Below are positions 55,278 through 64,000 of a stretch of DNA of 64,000 bases, in pieces (the stretch's first letter is position 1; every line of letters starts with the position of its first letter). The stretch covers positions 544,571-608,570 of the forward strand of contig JANVCC010009977.1 of assembly GCA_025345505.1 (NCBI GenBank), given 5' to 3'. The notes under the pieces are model-generated. The model was not told the origin of the DNA. It saw only the letters and a list, made by a program, of their open reading frames with translations, and made no database searches. This DNA comes from Todiramphus chloris collaris (Eukaryota; Chordata; Aves; Coraciiformes; Alcedinidae). The position numbers were made by a program, and so were the translations under genes.

Positions 55278-58200
55278 TCTCTACATCCTTCTCTTCCTCC
55301 TGTCAGCATGGTTTGTTTTCCCCAAGACAACCAGCAATCCCCCTTCCTCAGCCCTCCCTCAATAATCTACTTATCCTCTTCTCCTTATGGAAACACAGCA
55401 CAAACCAAGAGCTAAACCAAGAATATATATGCCACAGTGGTCTTCTACCATGTCATCATAAGATCTAAGGTGGGACAAACTACTTATTAGTCAAATGATA
55501 TTAATGTGACAACTGTATCCAAATCATTTTTTAATGGTTTAGAAATCAGGCATATTGTACTCAAGGTTGTAAATTTATGTTTGTGATCTGATTTAAAATA
55601 GCAACTTGATCATTATTTCTTTAGCAAATGGTGCTGTTCATTGCTCAGTTTTTTAGTATTCACTTTTTAGTCAATACCTAACTTATGAGCACTAAGGAAG
55701 GCAGAGTGTCAAGGAGAAAATTTTGTGCCAGTTTTGAAAGTCATCCTTGAAACTCACACAAGAAGTAATGCTGCAAAAATTGCTCTATCACTGTGTGCTT
55801 TCACTACTGCCCCAGCATTTCCATTGCTTCTCACAAATGAATGCTAATATCTGAGCATTTTTTGGTGACTACCTAAAAAGCTGGGGCTTTGTATCATTGG
55901 ATCTGCTGCTTTCCTATTGTCAGGTCTCTTTCTGCTCTACTGAACAGCCCTTTCGATGAGGTCTTGAAGAGTTTTAGGAAGAATATCTCAGTGGAAGGAG
56001 ATGGCAAGCCCACGACAGCTGCACACTCTTGAAGCTATCTGCTATGGAGAGATGTTTTGCCATCTTTCGCTGTACCTCAGCTGTTTAACTGCCACCACAA
56101 AGAGGGAGATTTTGTGGATCAGCTGGAAATGGTGTGCACCCCGGAGGAGCTGAGCTATGTTGTAACAAACAAAGGAGAGTATTTACCAGAGGATAAAAAA
56201 AATGTCAGGTTTTCCATGTTTAGAAAAATAAAGGGACAGTTTTACTAGGAGAAGCAAATGAGACAAGGATTAAAAGCTAAGGGGCATAGTATGAGAAATG
56301 GGTATATCCAAGTACATTTTAGTAAAAATTACAAATTCTTCATCTCTGTGTAGCAACTTCTAAGATAACTAAAGTTACAATTTTTTGTTTACATTTTTTT
56401 TTTGCAAGAAAGTCTACACCACCACCAAAACCACCTTTCTTCCCCCAAACACAATTCTATCTTCTAATCTTCAGTAAAGAAAATGTATTTCAAACATTAA
56501 TTTCACATACATCTATACCACATCACCAATATATTTAATTTCATTTTTGTGGAAAAAAGTTAATGTTGCAATTTTCAATACATTGAGATATATTTTGTGC
56601 ATCAGTTTATTTAAAATAGTAAGATTGGATCAGAATTTACACACGCTTAAAGTAAAATTCCTTTTTTTAATTACATCTCTTCCAATCCCCCATAACCACC
56701 AAAAATAAAAGAGAAGACTGAGTTCCCTGCTGCCCATTTTTTATCTTTCTTATTTTCAGTAGCTTGAAGAACTCAGGTCTTTTGCTACTGCATATTTTAA
56801 GATGTATATTTATTCAAACAGTGCCATAAAGTATAAATCAGTACAGGATTAGGCTTAATTCATCACTTTTGTTAAGATCAAAGGAGTATTCCTGATATTT
56901 GGGGTTTTTTTGTGTTTGCATTGAAATATATCTTTTACCCATGTTCAACTACATAAATAGTAGGCTTAACTAAACTTTCAAATCATTTGGTTAGGAATTG
57001 ATCTTCTGAGTGCTAAATTAACCATTACTATAAGTATTGCTATAAATATGTCTATAAAAAACCCCTCTCTGATCTATAATAGATTAAACTGAGGCTAAAC
57101 TGACTTTTTTTCTTAATTTGTTTTCTTCACAATAGTCTTGTTAAAAATACCTCTGAATATAATTACCATTTAACACAGAAACTGTGTTTGGTAGTTGACT
57201 TAATTTTTTTACTAATCAATTGCATATTAAATGATTATTTTCCATGAACACTGTTCATTACCAAAGAATAATAATTCTAATAAAGAAAATGTTCATCATT
57301 TTATTGGGGAGAATTTTATTTTTAAGATAATAAAGCAAACATTTTTGTCAAATCACCACTAAGTTAGGATCATTATGACCAAACAATCTGGTCTTCTAAC
57401 TTCTTATATGTACAGTACATTATACTTCATCGAAAACCACTGGAGAAACCAAAAGCAAAATTCTGTTCTTAGGAAAGTAATTTGTCTTTGTTTAATCCAC
57501 AATAATTACCAGCAATAGATGCCAGTATGGTTAATTGCTTAAAACTGTATTTACTTGTACAAATTAAAATAATGCCTTTCTTTTCAAATAAGCTATGGCT
57601 TATAATCAACACCTATAGAGACTTTTTTTTTTTTTTTTTTTATTGTGATGCAATTTTAAGAATTACTTGCAGAATTTTGGTTTCATTAGAGCATCCTGTT
57701 TATGAATGAGCAACTTGTAGAAGCATACTTACAAAGAAACCTGTAAATAAAAAAAGCACAACAAAAGGTGTCAAGGACACTGTAGATGAATTGCTGTATA
57801 AAGTGCTATTTTTTACAACATAGGAAAGCAAAGAATACGTTTTCTTCTCAGATGATCAAAGCAGGACAAATTTCCTTTCCAGGTGCAATCCAGTTTCTGC
57901 AAAGTTCATATCTCCCACACCATATGTAACATAAAGATGATCATGCAAATGAGTGAGAAGGTTGGATATTCCCAGGTATAACAAAATATGGTATACAGTT
58001 CTACACATTGACCAGAAATACAAAAGCCTTTCCACATGCTTGCTTTTTCTTTAAGGAATTCAAGACAAATGAGCCACAGAGATTGCGACCAATGCATGGG
58101 AATAGAAATAATGTACCTTAAATGGCAGAGATCTATTAGTGATCTTCATTCTGATAATATGCAAGTTACTTATGTGCTACTACTTTCTGTGACCTTCCTT

Positions 58201-61200
58201 CCGTTACTAGAAAATGCTGTTCAGTTATCTATTTTTTACATGGCATTTGTAAGTATGATGTTCTGAGCTTCTGTGCATGATCAAATTCTGAGTGTCCTGT
58301 GCCACCTTTCTCCCTCTGTGTATTCCTGTATGCCTTCCTTATCATTTGAGCCCAACACTGCACAAATGATCACTGAAGTATATCCTTCTCCTTAAATGAA
58401 AATTTCTTAGCAAATGTGAATCCATTAGCTACAGATGAAACTTACTACTGGTAACTTAGTAATTTAGTTAATGTTAGGAAATAAATCTAGGAAATATTTT
58501 TGTGCATGACATTTGGAGAAAGACTTAGAAGTACCCCGCAGGAATCCTAAAAGTCACTCCAACAGAAATCACTGAGGTTATGCACTATACACTGCAGACT
58601 GATTCAGGCTCAGGTTTTGGAATAGTCATTATGATTTATTAGCCTATTCTGATTCATTTGAGCAACTTTATTGATTGAGCCTAAAGTGTTACTGCCTCTT
58701 CCTTGATACTGTCTTGAAAACCATGTTCCTGACCAACCACATTGCCTTCACATCAAGCATACGTGGAAATGTTATCTAAGAGCTACCTCTGAGATGCTGG
58801 TAGAAACTCTCAGCCCAGCTGCCTTCACAATATCCTCCTGTTTGAAGCATCTTAAAACTGCTGAGATAAACCTTGCAAAGCAGCCTGATTTGCCCCAGAT
58901 CACCTCATTATTATTTAACCTTGTTACACTCTCTGGTCTTACGGCTCCTCAAAGCAAAATTAGAGCACAGGAAGGGCACAAGCAATGGCACTGTTTGGCT
59001 AGCTATATTCATGTACCAGCCACAAACTGCTATTAAGTGAAAGAGTGGTTCGTTTATGCCTTAAAATGCACCAGGATCTCATTGTACAGTAACCACTTGT
59101 ACAGCCACCTAACCACAGCACTGAATAAAAACAATAAAAAACAACAGAACTATAAAATTTGTGCTTCCAAACACAGATTTAGCAATATTCTCTCCTTGAA
59201 GAAAAGAGACATACTAAATCTTCTTGCCAACCTGACACACTAAGCATTATGAGAATATGACGAAATGACAGTGGACCCAGACAGCCAAAGCTATACTTGT
59301 GTAAGTGCCAGAAGCCAATTTTTATCGCATCTGCTACTTACAGGCACTTCTCAACACCTATTCAGCACACTCTACTCTTTTTTTTTTTTTTTTTTTTTTT
59401 AACTCCAATAAGAACAGGACATCTGAACCACGGTTTTAACGTGCATAGACAGAAAAGCAGAATAGTTGTGGATTGTTTTGCATAACTGGTATTCTCTGTT
59501 AAATGTGAATTTGCAGAAATCTTGCTGAGTTATTTCATTTGTGTTTGCATTGTCCTTTTGCATCTTCAAACGTGTATTTTTCTGACCATAAGTTTTCTTT
59601 TGCTTCAGGGTGTACTTCACAGTCTACTGTCCCTCATTGTCCAGCTACTTATCTTCTGTCCTCTCCTTTGATCCTCAGCTAAAGCACACACTACAGATGG
59701 AAAATACTGTGTGACTCATGCAGATCTCATGCACCTCCCAGTGCACAGACATAATCTGGTGCATCACTACCTCTCCACCTCCAGTTCATTGGGAAGATAA
59801 TAGTTCTCAAATTATACATTGGTAAGTGCGCATGATTTGTTCTTACTTCCCACAGTTATTGTTTTAAGTTCCATCTAAGCAGACATAAAATTTGCCTTTG
59901 CTTCATCATTTGCCACTATTAAACTAGCTTTTTTGCATCATCATTTCATACTTTTTATAACAACTTAACTATAAAAAACCTACATAATTATAAAATATTT
60001 ATATTATATTTATTCATAGAATTATAAAATATTTCATATGTGATGACCTTTGAGTGTTATTCAAATATTCATGAAAGCTTAGCAGGAGATGTGTCTAATG
60101 ATCCCTATATAAACAGTCTGAAAGCTTTTCTTACAAAGGCTCATCCTGGTGTAAGAGTCATTTTTGAAACTCACCTTTCAGTCTAAGGTCCTTTTGCAGT
60201 GCTTGACAGTTTTCATTTGTTAAATAAAGTACTATGTGCCAATCTGAAATAAATGTAAATTACCACCTTTCTTCCATGTTAATTAAGATCTGATTAATGT
60301 GTTCCACAATTGTTGCTAGTGCAGTAAGGGAATGCCTTTTTTTTGCAAAAAACAAAACTCATGTAAATCATGGTTCTGCTTCATTTATTGAACTTTGTGT
60401 TAAGCTGTAGAAATTGCCTTTCCTGAAAACATTGTCATCCTGCTCTCTTGAACAAAAGAAGCTTGAAGAGTACATTCTGGATTTGCAGTTGTCCACTCCA
60501 CATAAATTCTGCCATTGTAATGAAAACAAAGTTACAAAATTGAAATTGATTCCAAACGCCCTTCTCCAACGACATCCAAGGAAAAGCAGGACAAGTACTA
60601 TGGAGACATTTGGGACAGATATCTACCTGTTACATCTGTCAATTACCATTCATAGAATGTATTCTTAGTTTGTGCCATAAACTGGATGCTGAAAATTGAG
60701 ACCAAGTGTGTCATTCTGAGAGATCTTTAATATATGATCAAGGCTAAACACTTGTTTTTAATTTACATCTTAAATTCACATTTTCAGTTATTTTTTTAAC
60801 ACATATTTTTTTGCAGAGCTCTACTCTTGAAATCTTCCTACATAGATCAAAAACCATCAAAAGTTTGTGAGCCCTCCAGCAGAAAGACACTGCTCAAAAG
60901 TGGAAGAGAAGTGCTATAAACAAACATGGATGCTATATCAGAAAGAAAACAAGTAATAAAACTAACTTCTAATTATTCTGTGCAATAAAATGACTAAACC
61001 TTGAAAGACAAATGAGATATGAGTAGCCAGAAAGGCAGTGTGTTTAAATGGGAAAAAATACTGAACAAAACAAACAAGAAAAATGCCTGTCAACAAGGAA
61101 ACAAGGCCCAGAAAACAAAAGTATCCTTGAAAAATGCATTGGCCTCTTTGTATTTCAGCTGGAATACCAGATATGGAAAAATAAAACGAGTCTGAAAGAA

Positions 61201-64000
61201 TAGCAAATATCATTACCTATTGGTTGTTACCGGTGAAAACAAAAATTGATAACATCTATTGTCTGCTCAATGTGGTGGTGACTTACATCATTGTATGTCT
61301 CTAGGATATTAAAGGGACTCAATTTTTTTTCCCAAAATGGAGCCTTTATCTCTAAGAACATCTCATGTTGCACATCCTTTTCCTCTCCCACACAGATGAA
61401 ACCCACACAAGCTTTCTGCAGTATCCTGGGCATTTTCCAGGCTGACTCCAGACTATCATGTGGATTGTGTTTGAAGTGAGACATTGTCTGTTATCATATT
61501 GGTCCCCTTTTAGGCTTGCTTTTGGGTTTGGTTTGTCCTTCCCTTTTCTGGAGGTGGTTGCATTCCTCTCTGGGATCAGTTTGTCTTCCTCTCTGGGGTG
61601 GTTTGCCTATTCCGAAATCTGTCTAATTTGCTTCATTCCAATATGACATATCTATACAGTATCTTAAGTATATCTGTTGCTATATAGTTGGTAAGTTTTC
61701 TTCACTAATGATAAGTTTGTGATAACCTGTAATAGTATGTATGTACTTAGTTGTTGCTGTAATATTGATTGTTGCTCTGTGTTTGATTGCTGCTGCTATT
61801 GATTACTGATAGTAATTTGCAATAACTTGATATATATGTATTTATGTTCACTTTGTCAGTCAAATATAACAGAATGACAGAATGATGGAAGAAACTCACT
61901 CCAGATGAGTGGGAACCCCATGACCTGAGTAAGAGCTAAGTCAGCTAATGTCATTTAGAGACTTCTCTTTTCAGAGTACTTAACACATTTAAAGAAAGGA
62001 TGTATATTTGTGCAAAGCGAGCACAAATGAATGGTATCTACTATCAGTTAAATGATAATAAATGAATCAGAGAAGAAAAAAAATGTCTCATGCTGTGTCT
62101 CTGTTAGATTTTGTACATACAGTCTCAAGGTTCAAGGAATATGCTTCCCTATCATGGCTGAAAACTATGCATGACTTCTTATCATAACTTTTTGCAGTTA
62201 TGTCAATTATTAATCATAGAATCATAGAATATCTCAAGTTCGAACACCAGGATTCTTAATGATATGCAAGATTTTTTGTGTGCAAAGGAGCAGAGACCAG
62301 CATCTTGGTCCACAAAAAAGACCCACCTAATAATTCACATGTTTTAATTCCTGTTAAATTGAACATTATACACATACAGGAATGAGATGATAAATGGATA
62401 CAAATCCTGCATTAAAAGTCAAAGAATGAGCATGTAGTTTCATAACACGGGATAATCCATATGTAAAAATATAAACTAGTTTTCTTGAACTCCTGAACTT
62501 CAAGACTCTATGTTTTTAGCAGAGGGGTATATCTGATTTGTGTCTTTATGTACTCATTGGAAAATATTCCTTCAACTACAGATTGTGAAAAAGTACACCC
62601 GGACGCCTATGTATTCATATAAATCATTGAAAGTTATAACATTTCTTTATTTCCCTGGGGATCGTATCTCTATGTAAGACCATTAATATTTCTTAGTCTG
62701 TTAAAAATAATAATATAATTATAAACTTATGCCTTTATATATTGCATTTGACAAGCATATATACAGGTGAAAGTCAATGGTACATTTCAGCTGTCTGTTC
62801 AAGGGAAAGTTTATCTAAAACATTGATGTAAAATTGTAGAATATATAATTCTGCACTATCAAGGACCACATATGACATATATCTGTTGCATTCAGCTAAG
62901 TCTCTATGAACAAAACTAATTACCTAGATCAACTGTTGGATCAATACTATTACATTTTCAAAGCTTTGATATATAGTCATCTTGATAAAAGAATAAACAC
63001 TCTTGCTAATAAAGGTTTCTAAACATGAGTTTTTCCAGCCACAGTGGGGCCAGAATTTGCTTCCCAAACATGAGGTTTTTAATTTATGCTGTAACTTAAC
63101 TCTCTTTTCACTTTATTAGGAAATATTGTAACACTCTTTTCATATGAATGAGATTCATTGTCAGAGTTAAGATTTTCATTTTATCCAAAAATATTGTCAC
63201 GTTTTCTTTGCTTGTTTTGAAATAATGTATCGAAATACTATGTTTGCATCAAGACAAATTTATAATTGTCTTGGGTTCATTTTATTTATTGTTCATCTAT
63301 GTTCTTTCTTCCAGTGATACAGAATATTTATGGAAAGTAGTTACACTGCATGTTGGTTTTGGTCTCCTTTGGACATGGTATAATGAGTAAAAAAGATACC
63401 AATATTGCATGGGTCAGAGAGAATTGTATTAGTCACTTACTATTGGGAGAATCTTCCCAACAAGCAATAAAAAAGAAACATTTTTTTTGTTAGGGTACTT
63501 TTCATATTTGGTCTCAGCTTAAAATAGGCCATTTCATTACCTAAAATAAACCAGTTCAGCATAACTGGAAAATGTTATTATTGGGCTTTTAGTCCACTCT
63601 CCTGGACCTTGGCAAATTGATTAATTAATGAATTTTTAAATAAGTCCTAACCTTATACTCATACTGGCCCTTAGTTTATCACATTTCTATAAATTCCTAG
63701 ATATTTTTCTTCTTTCTTTTTTTCCCTTTTTTCCTTTTGGTACACATTTTCACTTCAATTTACATGCAAACTAATATCTAATAATATTTTGAAAAAACAT
63801 TAAATGTATCACAATATCAAATTACTTGCTGAAAATTGAGAACATATAACTTTCACTTTCCTTCTACCTTTAATTCAAGAATAAATGTAAAAAGCAACCA
63901 TGTTTGACTTGCAATACTTCTGTTTTTCAACAAGTAATATCCATACATGTGAGAGAGTGCTAGTGTGAATGTATTCACAGCAACAAACTAAAAAGCATGC
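55278..64000. other. AT-rich region without supported genes
   Basis: No exon, LTR or long LINE could be supported. T-runs lie at 57623-57641 and 59378-59400. Frames of 60-85 codons appear on both strands at random; 60962-61213 (minus) is hydrophobic, with stretches such as FSISGIPAE and FLVCFVQYFF, but has no recognisable identity. One short CR1 tail fragment lies at 62212-62250. Confidence 0.6.
62212..62250 (-). mobile_element. Minimal CR1 3'-end fragment, antisense
   Basis: AATCATAGAATCATAGAATA followed by TCTCAAGTTCGAACACCAGG matches the antisense CR1 tail plus first 3'-UTR bases, as at 2040-2080. Only about 40 bases are present. This could be a severely 5'-truncated insertion. Confidence 0.75.

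Overview
This is vertebrate nuclear DNA, almost certainly from a bird. It is AT-rich and shows no bacterial gene organisation and no convincing host exons. It is packed with CR1 (chicken repeat 1) LINE retrotransposons, whose 3' ends carry the typical avian run of ATTCTATG-like repeats, and with avian endogenous-retrovirus LTRs. No host protein-coding gene, tRNA, rRNA or CRISPR array could be supported. Nearly all longer reading frames are remains of CR1 ORF1, endonuclease (EN) or reverse transcriptase (RT), or of one retroviral gag. My rough count is about 19 kb of CR1 (near 30% of the window) and about 5 kb of LTR/ERV sequence. That much CR1 suggests a bird lineage with heavy CR1 expansion (woodpeckers and relatives are the best-known case) or a repeat-rich region such as a W chromosome. 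Both are inference.

Layout: 1-1975 is the left copy of an inverted duplication. It holds a CR1 fragment and a solo LTR with perfect 6-bp target-site duplications. 1985-5805 is an antisense CR1 split by a sense CR1. 6677-9460 is a long sense CR1 running from ORF1 to RT but without a 3' end. 13200-15305 is a sense CR1 with most of RT and an odd A-rich tail. 16037-16849 and 28076-28826 are two related solo LTRs, with an antisense LTR between them (18964-19592) and a CTTT microsatellite containing a 10-base assembly gap (17969-17978). From about 19.6 to 39 kb the sequence is mostly featureless AT-rich DNA. 39131-39975 is the right, inverted copy of the duplication and lacks the LTR, so it preserves the empty insertion site.

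41250-47155 is a multi-level nest. An antisense CR1 host is split by a sense CR1, which is itself split by another antisense CR1; a second solo LTR of the first family sits in the outer host. 47655-48475 is a well-preserved CR1 3' end. 49008-53935 is a mosaic: a short antisense CR1, a sense CR1 with an uninterrupted endonuclease frame, an internally deleted ERV (gag joined to polypurine tract and 3' LTR), and an antisense CR1 ORF1. 53936-64000 is AT-rich DNA with microsatellites and one tiny CR1 tail.

No genes work together here. The value of the window is historical: insertion order, an occupied/empty paralogous site, and nested elements that give a relative timeline of CR1 and ERV activity.
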